DNA of 64,000 nt from positions 5,649,501-5,713,500 of the forward strand of contig NC_061130.1 in NCBI RefSeq assembly GCF_905220365.1, in the 5' to 3' direction. The notes under the pieces are model-generated. The model did not search any database and was not told the DNA's origin. It saw nothing but the letters and a program-made list of their open reading frames with translations. Numbering within the stretch: the first letter of the stretch is position 1; every line of letters begins with the position of its first letter. Source of the DNA: Vanessa cardui. Its lineage: Eukaryota; Arthropoda; Insecta; Lepidoptera; Nymphalidae. The translations under genes and the position numbers were made by a program. Shown one piece after another: positions 11,577 to 22,800 of this stretch.

Positions 11577-11804
11577 CACCTAGGCAAATTAACGTGACAT
11601 TATCATAACTGTGTATTGCAAGTTACATTTTTGTTGACTGGAATAAAAATTAATGTATAATTAATTTTTGGTAAATTATTCTCCGTACTAAGTATATTCT
11701 ACATTTTATTTACAGGATGTAATTAGTAACTACTACTTCAAACTGGTATAAACAAGATATTAGACAAAGTTTTTGTTAGTTTAATATATTATTATTTTGT
11801 AGGT

Positions 11805-11945
11805 GGTAAACGATCAGGAAGCCCATTTGATGGAAAGAGATTGTGTTGCAGGCCTTTAAGTACATATGTACGCTCTTTTCTCGAAGGTTCTCAAGCATTA
11901 CTTGTTCGGAAAACTCGGTGGCAAAAACTAGTTCCACACAGTTGT
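11805..11945 (-). repeat. Decayed 3' fragment of a lepidopteran retroelement
   Basis: Read on the minus strand, the stretch has the order GGCCTGCAACACA, then CCATCAAATGGGCTTCCTGATC, then GTTTACCACCTA. This resembles the 3' end of RTE/SINE-type repeats common in moths and butterflies, but strongly diverged. Assignment is from memory of the family pattern only. Confidence 0.4.
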
Positions 11946-12149
11946 TGTCGATTTTCGTTATAATTTTCTGAGCACACTGAGCATTTTTAATGCAATAGGG
12001 AACATGCAAATATAATATTTATGAAAAATTTGCTATTTAAATGTTAAAAAAATATAAAAGAAGGGCCACTGCAAGGTTAATAATTGATATAGTTTTGTTT
12101 TTTAACAATAATTACGAATTAAAGTAACGTGAAATGGAACGTATTTTAA

Positions 12150-12715
12150 AACACTAATAGAGCGTTCAGTGACGTCACTCCTGTAATGACTACATATTTG
12201 AGGTTATAGTTGTAAAAAAATGAACATTGAAACGAAAATTAATTGCGTTTTTCGATTTAAAATGGAAGTTGGGTTTGTGAAAGCAGACTCCAGATTCCTC
12301 TTTTCAGCTTGAAACCACTTTTATCTCTGTTTTGTGTCAGAAGGTCCTGTCAAAAACCATTTATTTGAAAAATTTATTGAAGTAAATAGGCACAAACATA
12401 TGTCAATAAAGCTTATTTGCGTGGTATCGACAGCCCGTTTTAAATGTTTACAAAAAAAGTATCACATAGGTCGAGAAAAATGCATAAGAATGAAATCCAG
12501 CGAGGACAAGTACGATCAAAGGGCATTCACAGACAGCAGTGACGTCATACGACATATAGTGCCGTTTTCGCGCGAAAATTTAAATTGACATTTTGAAACC
12601 TCATTCTTTGCCGTAAATTGCAGTGTTTTAGATTTTTAATATAGTTGTGGTCTATGCTATATGGAGTTCTTTAAAATAAACACAAAAATAAAAATATTGC
12701 ATCTTCCCTATTTGG
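12150..12715 (+). repeat. Dispersed repeat with CRE sites, copy 1
   Basis: The right half (about 12455-12715) closely matches 32240-32505 in the same orientation. Shared landmarks are GTCGAGAAAAATGCATAAG, a TGACGTCATACGA block, GTTTTCGCGCGAAAATTTAAA and TATGGAGTTCTTTAAAATAAA. The copy has two CRE octamers (12170-12177 and 12540-12547). It is probably a non-autonomous DNA transposon; the ends are not certain. Confidence 0.65.
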
Positions 12716-12784
12716 CTTTACCTTTCAATTAACTGAGGAACTACCCATCTATACTGTCAGTGTGTCTTACTTTAGAATATGGTA

Positions 12785-13678
12785 AGCGCTCTACATACAC
12801 GCGAGAACTTCTCGTGAGAACTTGTAGGGCAGTAGCGGCGCAAGATCGAATCTTAATGTGGGCAAGATACAGTTTGCGAGGCCCTCGTTTTTTTTTAGTA
12901 CTGCGATTAAAATTGCACCGGGAGACCGTGCCTGTTTGTTACCAGTGGCGGCGCAAGATCGAATCTTAATGTGGGCAACAGATTGCAAAGCCCTTGTTTT
13001 TTTTTTTAAATTTTTGGGTACACACTCACAAGGTTTTCATTAGCGCTCACGCGTTCGATCACGGTGGACGCAAAAATAAATATTGCGACAAGTTTATTGC
13101 TATGCGTATATGCATATTAAAATTATGCTTATATTAAAGTTAAAAAAAAATTAAAAACAAGTGGAGAAGAAGAAGATGGTGGATGACAAATATTGATTCA
13201 TATAGTATTCATTTCCCTCTGTAGCTAGTTAATTTTTTTTTTTTTTTTGTTTTTGATTCATAGATGGTTAATCCCATCAACGCATAATGTAATTCCGCGC
13301 TTCATGGTTGTTAAGTTTATTTGTATTATCTTTTGAGCTCACGTTCCACAAAATCGGTTTCGATTTGAAATTTTCTAAGAAAGTCGATTCTAGTTCATTC
13401 GTCCAATTTCCACTCATATTGTTATCGCACAAAACCTAAAAACACAAAACACACAACTTCTCTAAACAGCGGATCGCTTGGTAATGAGAAACATGCTAAT
13501 GTGGAGTTAGGTAATACAAGTTCTCATCTGTTCTCGCCTTTGTCACGCGCCAAAAAACCGACAAAAATCGAAGAACAAGACGAGAACCATGCGAGAACCC
13601 GCGAATCGGTTCCACATTCATGTTTCTCGTGTATTTCTCACTTTCCCCCCAAGATTCTCGCGAGAGTGTAGAACGCCC
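12785..13678. mobile_element. Candidate non-autonomous DNA transposon with ~26-bp imperfect TIRs
   Basis: The left end (GCGCTCTACATACACGCGAG) is the approximate inverse complement of the right end near 13651-13678 (GCGTTCTACACTCTCGCGAG when read on the minus strand). Both ends also carry further CTCGTG/GAGAAC motifs. There is no transposase frame inside. No clean target-site duplication was seen, so element limits are approximate. Confidence 0.45.
12835..13010 (+). repeat. Internal direct duplication (~60-bp unit, period ~113 bp)
   Basis: The segment GGCGCAAGATCGAATCTTAA and its continuation to a poly-T run occurs at 12837 and again at 12950. The two copies are nearly identical for about 30 bp and similar for about 30 bp more. 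Confidence 0.85.
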
Positions 13679-14052
13679 ATGAGAAAGACCGTGCCCCAAA
13701 ATACAAATTAGTCAAAAGAAAAAAAGAGATAAAAATTTCAACCGATAAAATATAATAATACTATCCACTTCAGTGTCGAATACTTTAATAACTTTTCACA
13801 ATCTCTATTTATATTTATTTGAACATCCGAATACTTTTATTCGAATACATGAAATCTCAGAAAGGAACTCGTGTCATTAAGTATTGGATGTATGTATCAG
13901 GCATCAGCCTGTTTAATCTGTACAGCAGTTAAAAAAAAATCCTTATTTTAAGGTTATGTTTTTGTTTTGTAAGGTTATAATATCATGTTATTAATAAATA
14001 CTTCACAAAAAAAACTGAATAGTAATAAACTGAATACTGAATAGTAAACAAA

Positions 14053-15354
14053 ATGTTGGAACCATGGAACAATAGATCCATATTACAACCTCCAATAAAT
14101 ACAGCAGCATGTAAAAACATTGGTAAGTAAAATGTATTTTACTACAAACTGACCTAATAAGTAAATTAATTAACGATTATTATTGAAATAGGTTATTGTT
14201 TTCATTCTATTGATTATTTTTTATAATTTTCAGAGTTTAAAACACTTAAAAATATTTGCAATACCATTATTCATGTACTGTCAAAGCAATCTCCACTACA
14301 TAAAGAAAGTGCTATATTTTCAAGATTCCTCTACAAATTCGACAAGAAATTTAGAAATGACATTGGATATAGGTACTTTAGGAAAGTTAATGTGGCTTTA
14401 CGCTCATATTTGAGATTACCTTTAATTAAAGATGTTTATAATTTTATGGATGCATTGCCTATCAAGAATGAAACAACATTAGCCCCTACTAAACAAATGT
14501 TGGAATATGTTTTGACACGACTGATGATATTTTCCAAGCTTATGTACCGAGTTACACTTTGTTCCAAGCAAGCAGCTGTGTTCTATCTAAATAGAATAAA
14601 GAGAGGTGAGAGTCATTGGATGTGTCTCATGCCTTTTGCTCTATTGAGTAGAGTTTGGTCCATGGCCTTTGTATTGTTACAACACTCTTGTAACTGGTAC
14701 AATCAGTTGTATCCTACTTTAAACAAATTAGAGTATAAAGGCCTAAAATTTTTACCAGAAGAATATTCATTGCCATTAAACTTAGAAGATTGGATTGATA
14801 TGAAATATTTGAACAATGCGGGAAGATTCCAATGGTCTCAAAAATTTATTATTAATTTTGATTCAATTGTCGATGACGATGATGAGGAAGGATTATATGA
14901 AAATATTTTAAAATTTGTTGACAATATTAATAAAAAGACTAAAGATGTTGAACCAGATACACAATTGCTGCTACCTAAACAAGATGAATACACTAAGTTC
15001 GTTCCAAAGCAAAATAAAAATGATCAAGGTGAAGCAATATCTAGAGACAGTTTTAAAAATTTCATGGCTAATTTACCGCCCGTATTAATCAATCCATCTG
15101 TTAATATAGTGAGACAAGATCACTGTATAAAAAATGTGTCTGATCAAGATTCTTTGAATGAGTTTATTGAAAATGAGGAAAAATATAGAAATTCATCAAA
15201 TGAAGACAAATCTCTGACCAGTCATCTGTCTTTCATGCAGTGGCAAGCGTTAAAAAACAGTTTGCTGAAACTGGATTGCTCTCATATGAAAAAGAAAACA
15301 GTGGAAATGAAAGTTCAATATATATGGAAAGAAAAATGTTTGGAATACATGTAA
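14053..15354 (+). CDS. NEPRO-like protein (nucleolus and neural progenitor protein)
   Basis: Exon 14053-14122 joins exon 14234-15354 in phase and gives 396 residues. The short first exon starts MLEPWNNRSILQPP. The N-terminal half is a helical domain with FLYKFDKKFRNDIGYRYFRK, ALRSYLRLPL, PTKQMLEYVLTRLMIFSK and LLSRVWSMAFVLLQ. This order (basic helix, conserved QMLEYVL, then SR-W helix) resembles the N-terminal domain of vertebrate NEPRO, a nucleolar protein needed for ribosome biogenesis and early development. The C-terminal half is polar and acidic (IVDDDDEEG) and ends with a basic segment. Human NEPRO is longer (around 570 residues). The identification rests on motif resemblance only; an uncharacterised conserved protein is the alternative. 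An AATAAA overlaps the stop codon. Confidence 0.62.
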
Positions 15355-15359
15355 ATAAA
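15354..15359 (+). terminator. Poly-A signal overlapping the NEPRO-like stop codon
   Basis: AATAAA shares a base with the TAA stop, implying a very short 3' UTR unless a later signal is used. Confidence 0.55.
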
Positions 15360-16800
15360 AATACTTTATTGAAAAAAAGTGTATTATTACTATCTATCAT
15401 TAATTACAAAACCTAATAATACAAAAGCACCATAAAGTATGTTAATCATAAACAAGATACAGAGTACATTTTAAATAAGCTGACTTTAAATTATAAATCA
15501 GGTACTTTATTAGTAAGTTGCATATTACTATATTGAACAAAATTATGTATATCAAATACTCTGCATAATTTCTTTATTATGCCAATAGAAGATTTATTTA
15601 TTAATTAATTTTTAGCATAATGTTCAACATTTTTTATCTACAGATTACATGATTTTTTTTACCTGCTGTCAGTAAAAACCGAAAATTTGTGAAGTAAAGA
15701 GTACATTTTTATATAATGTATATATAGAACTTGAACAAAACAAGGAATCAAGTTTACAAAAAGATATTTTAATGAAATAACATTTAAAGTATAATCTTAT
15801 ACTATGATGATCTTTAAACAAGCAAGGTTCTCTTTAATTATACAGAAATAAATTATTATTTATTCCAAATCAAATAAAACAATAGGTTAAAATGTTTTAA
15901 TATTGGTTGAACTAGATTCCTGATTTTTTAATAGTATATATGTAAGAGTGCAACAATATAATTCTAAGCTAAAAGAGGTAGATAAGTTGTATGCACAAGC
16001 TGCACCTTGAAACAACTTCACCAATGCACCCTTAAGCACTTTTTTTTCTTGAAAATGACATTGCAATTAAGAAAATTCTTTATGTACATAACATAGATAT
16101 TATTCTATGTTAGTAAATTTATAGCAATTTTAATAGTATATAAGTATATTGCTCAATATGTAAAAATGCTATTTCAAGCCAATTTTCCAAATCAAGCCTG
16201 GTATTTTCTGTCAAATTTTATAGTTAAACATAAAAAAATAAACTGTTTTTTACTGTAATAAAATTAATATCTTATTATGAAATCATAATAAGCCTTAAAA
16301 TCTGAATTATTGAAAATTAGTTTTAATGAATTTTCTTTTAAATTTATATTTCAAAATTGATTTTTAGCATATCTTTTTGGTTTTCACAAATTTTGTAAAC
16401 TTAATGCTTTATTAAATAAGAATAATTCTTTAGGAACGTAAATGCTTGTTTGAAAGGAGACATCATATTATATCGAAATAAGAATTGTGAATTAATGAGT
16501 AAATTCCGAGAATGTAATTATGTATCAGTTTACATTCGTTATCTCTTGAGATCTGGCATATGGGACCTCAGTAATTAGGACATAATGCTTATTACCTAGA
16601 AATTATCAGTTTGAACTAGGCTGTTTTTAAATTCCCAAGATAATCCTCACAATTCCATTAATCATTCATTCAACTTCACAACTGTTATTAATTCTTAATT
16701 TACAAATAATTTTAACCATATGACAGATCCCAGTGGACAAAGCTATATACCGTTATTAATATTAAACATTATATTTTATGCGTATTTAATTAATTTTGAT
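15355..16800. other. Intergenic stretch between convergent genes
   Basis: The NEPRO-like gene (plus) and capu (minus) converge here. The DNA is AT-rich with no coding frame, so it should contain both 3' UTRs. Nothing else is recognisable. Confidence 0.6.
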
Positions 16801-19800
16801 TTATTTTCGAGCACTAGATAACTTCTGGAGACGAGATTTTAGTCCACCTTCTTTTTTTGGTTGTGTGTTTGCTCGCCTTTCACATTGAAGTTTTTTCGTT
16901 TCTTTTAGCCTGAAAAATTATATCACATAAGCTACTGATTCACTTTTGGCATTTTTCTTTAGGACACAGTATTAAATGTATAAAAATATAAACACTGAAT
17001 CTAGATGATATACTTACTTTTCTTTTATAGCTATTTGTTCCTCTTTTTTATAAATATCTTTAAAATCACTACAAAATGTAGTCCATAGCGAAAAGAACTC
17101 TTTCGGCTCGCAATCGTCTAGTTTGCCACATCTTGGAGAATATTGATAAAATTTTACAGTTGCTATAAACTTATTCCGACATTCGCACATGTTCTCATTC
17201 TCAGTCTTCAGTTTTTCTTCGGCTGTATTTAGGAATGTAGTCATTTTTTCTTTAAAAACCTCAAGTCTTTTTGCATTCTCTCCAAATCCATTCTCGTCAT
17301 CATCTTTTTGCAATGCATACGCCTCTATCACTTTTTCCATTTTGTCTCTGCATTCTAAAATTAAGAAAAAAACAATGTTTCCTTAGTAATTAATTATGCA
17401 ACACAATTTGTATAAAGTCATACACAAAAATGTGACGGGAATGTCCATTTAATATTATTAAGCCGTTACGTTTGTTACCGTTATCATAAAACATTAAAAA
17501 GGATCACTTATTTAGGGTTCAACAACATAGAATATTTATTTTAACATATAATATATTAAAAACTTATAATTATTATCTGGTAATTTAGTGCTATAAATAT
17601 TGACGTCTATTTTCGTCAGTCAATAAAAAAAATGTAAGATATAATTTTTTTTATTTTTCGATATGTATATTCAAATATATTTTAGACATGACAAAGGCGC
17701 GACTTCGAATGGGCATGTATTGTATCACAAGTAGCAGTTGGTTAGAAGTACTCACCATCGAGATTCTTTCGCAGCGCGGCGAGGTTGTCTGCGACGTCGG
17801 GGAAGTCGAGCGCGGCGGCGCGGCGCACGTCCCCGGGCTCGGGCACGGGCAGCGCGCACGTGCTCGCCAGCGCGCCGCCACACGACCGCATGTACGTGCG
17901 CACGATGAAGTGCAGCAGTGTTACGTTCGACTGCTTCGACTGCGGATCGTTTAAAGTTGTTATAGATGGATATAGTACGTTAATATGGTATAGACAATAT
18001 AATGACTGCCTCGTCTGTTCCGAGTTTAAATCTGAGTCACAAATAAAAGATATGGCAGGTCATTTATGTAAACGGGAAAGAGAAATGGACCAAGTATTGA
18101 TCCTTGAGGGACCCCCACAGAAACTGGAGCCCCGGACGATCATTGAATTTGTATCAACCCTCTCATCAATTGCTCAGATACGAAATCAGAAGACTGGGTT
18201 CAGTGACACTAATTTCATAATGACATAGCTTCCTGACCAATATTGTGTTACATATACAAAGGCCTTAGATAAATCACAAAATAGCCCTGAGGCAACTTGT
18301 GACTCTTCCCAGGCCTTGTAAATTTCTATAACGAGCTCAACACCAGAGTTGTCAAGCGATTCCATGTAAATCCATTATTTTGAAATGACTTAATAATAAA
18401 AAATGAATCTAATGTAAATAGCTTCTTACCTTCACATCTTTTAGTTTTGAAAGTATCTCCAGACCAAATCCATCAGCTTGGCCTCTTTGACAATTTCCAC
18501 CATTCATATAATTACCGACTGCCAAAATTATAGCAAACAGCTGCTTCAGAGATTCACTAGTCATGAGAAACTAAAACAAATATGTTTCATTTTAACAATT
18601 TTACTTCTGCCAATACATTTATCTTAAAGATGATTTTTTTTTAAATACAAACCTCACATGTGTGTTTTAAATTATCTAATTTGTGCATTATTGTATTAAC
18701 GGCGTCATCGAATTCTGCCTGGAATGTAAAACACGAGATCCTTTCCGCGAAATTGTGAATTCCAGATAATTCATACAAAAATGCTTCAGGCTTATCTAAA
18801 GGTATATCCGGTTTGTTTTTCATATGTTCTTTAATTAAGAACAATTCTTCTTCAGATGCTCGCTATAACAAATAAATAAAAGTACTTTACATAAAAATCT
18901 AGCCAAAATTACAAAACATATAATTTCCTATAGACTCACCAATTCATATATCTGTTGTAACGCTTCTAAGCTGACTACTGATGTATCAAAGTTGTATATA
19001 GCATTTTCTATTTCCGAGAATTCAACGTGTAAACTCTGAGCTAGTATACCAACATTTTGAGATCTTTTGCTATCTAAAATTTTTATTGGCTGAATTTTCT
19101 TTGTTTTTACTTCAACTTTTTTTTTCACAGGTGCTTTGACCACTTGTCGAGAGAATAGATCTGTGAATTCATCAATATTGTCTAATTTTGCTTCTTCGAT
19201 TTCTAGCCATAATGGTTTCATTCCTGCTGATTCTGACAGCTCACCTTGACTCGTCGGCAGTACAGGAGCTGCCAAAATTCGTGTCCAATATAAAGGTTTC
19301 ATAGGTGCTGCAGGTTTTATAGGCGTTTTTCGTAGTGCTGAAATTATGAACAATTAGATATCAACAATAAATTACACTTATATTTAGCTTCTTTCACTTA
19401 ATTTAACTTTGTGTAATTTACTTACTTGCCCTTTGCATATTCCAACCTCCAGCAGGAGGAGCTGGAAATGGCAGTGGCCCTGCTGTTGTATTTGATGGCG
19501 TGGGAGGAATGCCAGGTGTATTCGGGCCAGATAAAGGAGGAGGTGGCGGACCCATTCCAGGCAGTGGCGGCGGTGGCGGACCCATTCCAGGAAGTGGAGG
19601 TGGTGGCGGACCCATACCGGGTAGAGGCGGCGGTGGGGGGCCCATGCCAGGTAGAGGCGGTGGTGGTGGACCCATGCCCGGTAAAGGCGGTGGTGGCGGA
19701 GCCATGCCCGGCATAGGCGGTGGTGGCGGAGCCATGCCTGGTAACGGCGGTGGTGGCGGAGCCATACCCGGTAGAGGCGGCGGTGGGGGAGCCATACCCG

Positions 19801-22800
19801 TTAGGGGTGGTGGTGGCGGCGCCATACCAGGTAGCGGCGGTGGTGGCGGAGCCATATCCGGTAGAGGCGGTGGTATTGGAGCCATACTAGGTAAACAAGG
19901 TGGAAGGCCTATGCTAGTTAAAGGCAATGGTGAGGGAACGGTACCACATACAGGTTTCGACGGTAAATCTAATTGGGACTTTGGTGGTGATGTTGCCAAT
20001 GGGACCTTGTCAGATATTGGCTGTGTTTTTACAAGCGATGAAGGAGGCGTGGTTGTAGCTTCGACATTATTTTTTGAAGTATCTTGTGCTACCATGTTAG
20101 GTAATGACTGTACAGCAGTTTCTGTTGTTTCTACTGTTGATTTTTTTTCTCTTAAATATTCTAACTTAGAGCTTTCATGTAATAAACTTTTATTCTCCAC
20201 ATGTGACAATGTTTTAGATTCTAACATTGTAGATTCCATTCCATTCAAGGAAGTTTTCACAATACTATGTGTCTCTAAAGTATCATCTGAAATATTCATT
20301 GTTCCAGGCATAGGGGGTGGAGACGGTGACATTCCAGGAAGCGGTGGGGGTGGAGGAGGCACAGGTTGACATAAATCAATGTCTGATGGACATACATTAT
20401 TTGAAATAACAATACATGCTTCACTTGAAATTATATCTGATTGTGATTCTTTATCTCTTTCAGGTAACATTGTATGTTCTGTATATGTGTCCTTTGGTAT
20501 TTGATAAGATGTATCATTACATTTATTGTCAATTTTAACAATACTCAAATTATTGATTTCGTTGTCTTGTTCAACTAAATTTGAAGATATGTTAGTTTTG
20601 TTGTTGATAAATTCAGATACTGAACTTAAAAAAGATACCTCAGATAAACTTTCACTTGCAACTTTAGGTCCCTCTAAAGATTCCATGAGGTAGTTTAAAT
20701 CCTTAGTAGTTATATCTTTAGCATTTTCACCATTTATTATATTGTCACTTTCTATATAACCAATTTCTTCATTCCTATGTAAATCAGTAGGTTCCCGACA
20801 CTTATTCAATTTGCAATAATTCTCTATTTTTTCAGATCTTGAGTCAAGTTTTTCTCCTTTATCTTCATTATTTATTAAATCACTTTTGTTACCTATTCTA
20901 CTTAAACCTATGTTAGAATCCATATTTACACTTGCCCTTAAAAGATTATTATCTTTAGAGGTATTTATCACAGGTTTATTAATATGCCTATTATTTTCAT
21001 TAGTAGCATTGGTTTGCACCTCTCTATTGATGTATTCTGTTTTTTCCCTACATGATAAGTTTTCTGGTATTGATATGAATGAATTTTGTAATTTTTTGTT
21101 TATGACTCCAAACTCTGTATTTAATTTGTAATTTTCTAGTTCATATTCTAGTTGTTGTAGTTTTTTTTTAAGTTCAGATATTACAAGTTTTGCTTCAACT
21201 ATGTCACTAATGTCCTCATTATTTTGTTTATTATATTGATTTTCTACAAGACAAATATCAGTTAATTGATTAAGACCTTTTTGTTGATTTTCAGGAGGCC
21301 AGGAAGACATGTCTAGTTTCCCTGGAGTGACTGGTTGTGATGCTGGCAACTCCATATGTGACCAGTAATACATTAAGTTAGGCTGCAATGCAAAAAAAAA
21401 CTGTTATTGTATATATATTTGTAATTAGGATAACATGATTTAACCATCATAAATAAAATAATAATTTTAAATAACACAAGAATTTTAAGAATAATTAATA
21501 TTTCAACTAAAATTTTATGTTTAATAGATAATGTTACCATTTATTGACCATTTAAAAATTATAAATATTATTTTTTTAAGATATAATATATTGTAACAAT
21601 TTTCATTTTACCTTAAAAATGTTCTCTGTGGGTGCATCTTTATCGGATATTTGCCTGAGCACACCGGCAGCTAGAAGGTGGGTGCAGTATTGAATAACAA
21701 GTATTTTCAGATCTTGAGAACTTATTAGGTTTTTTAAATGACTATCTTCTGATACAGAAGAAAGAAACCAGTTGAGAAGCATCTGACCTGAAAATAAATT
21801 ATAAAACTTTGAAGCAACTGAGTCTAGTAATAAAGTAAAGTAAAAATATTATGCTTTATTGTTTAAAACACAAAACTTTAGAGTAAACTCATCCTATATT
21901 TAGTAATACAATTAAATAATAAGGAATGCATTAATTAAATTGTAATACAAAAAAGTAAAGCGACTGTTGATGTATACAGAGGTCCACAACATTTTTATCT
22001 TCATACACATCACACTAATAACTAGACAGATTTCCATGAAATTGAAATTGGTTGTAATTCATAAATTATAACACTTTTATTGTACGTGTTATAAATCTTT
22101 CTAATATAATAAATGTGAAAGTTTTGATGGACAGATGTCTGATACTTAATCAGTCCAGAACAGCTTCAGAGCTCTGAATGAAATTCGCTAAAGACAGAAT
22201 ATAATATGGAGAGCACATAGGTTAACTACTTTTTATCCCCGAAATAAGTACCTAAGACCTACAAACTCCTCCACAAACGGGCGGAAACCAGTCCCAATTA
22301 AATGGGAACCAAGTGATATGTATTATATCAACGTACTTCTATAAAAATGAAACTAGGAACTTACGTTTTGAATACTCAGGATATTATAAGTATACTTTCA
22401 AATTTTGTATCAACAAAATTAAATAACTAGCAATATATTATAAATACTTTTTCGCAAATTTTTCGTTTAACTTATTTTGTAAGCTAATTATTTACAAAAT
22501 AAATAATTAGATACTTCTTTAGTTCTGTAATATTTTCAACAAGGTACAAACTATAGTTTCTAAATTCTAATCAATTTGACGTTTAATATTGTGTTTTGTA
22601 AATTGAAATCGTATGTCAACGCAAAGTTGCCAGGTGTGTAAAATTAATCGCATATTATAATATTTTAGTACAAAAAATATTATATAAAACTATGCTTTAT
22701 GTCATAGAAATACTTCATAAAAATTATCTGTAATATAAAAAGTCCTATTTAGCATTTTTATTTTCCAGTTAAATTGTATCCTAAATACCGTATTAAATAA

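Larger units (their letters stand above)
11567..14052. other. Intergenic repeat-rich region
   Basis: No host gene is supported between Gpb5 and the NEPRO-like gene. The stretch holds a decayed retroelement 3' fragment (about 11805-11945), a CRE-bearing dispersed repeat (about 12150-12715) and a TIR-flanked element (about 12785-13678), all listed separately. Confidence 0.6.

Noticed and set aside
17688..18228. Plus-strand frames over the capu intron
   Set aside because: They overlap a capu FH2 exon and a dead minus-strand RT fragment; composition follows from those.
19500..20369. 289-codon Gly-rich plus-strand frame
   Set aside because: It is the antisense of the polyproline FH1 repeats of capu; a proline-codon minisatellite is automatically open on the other strand.
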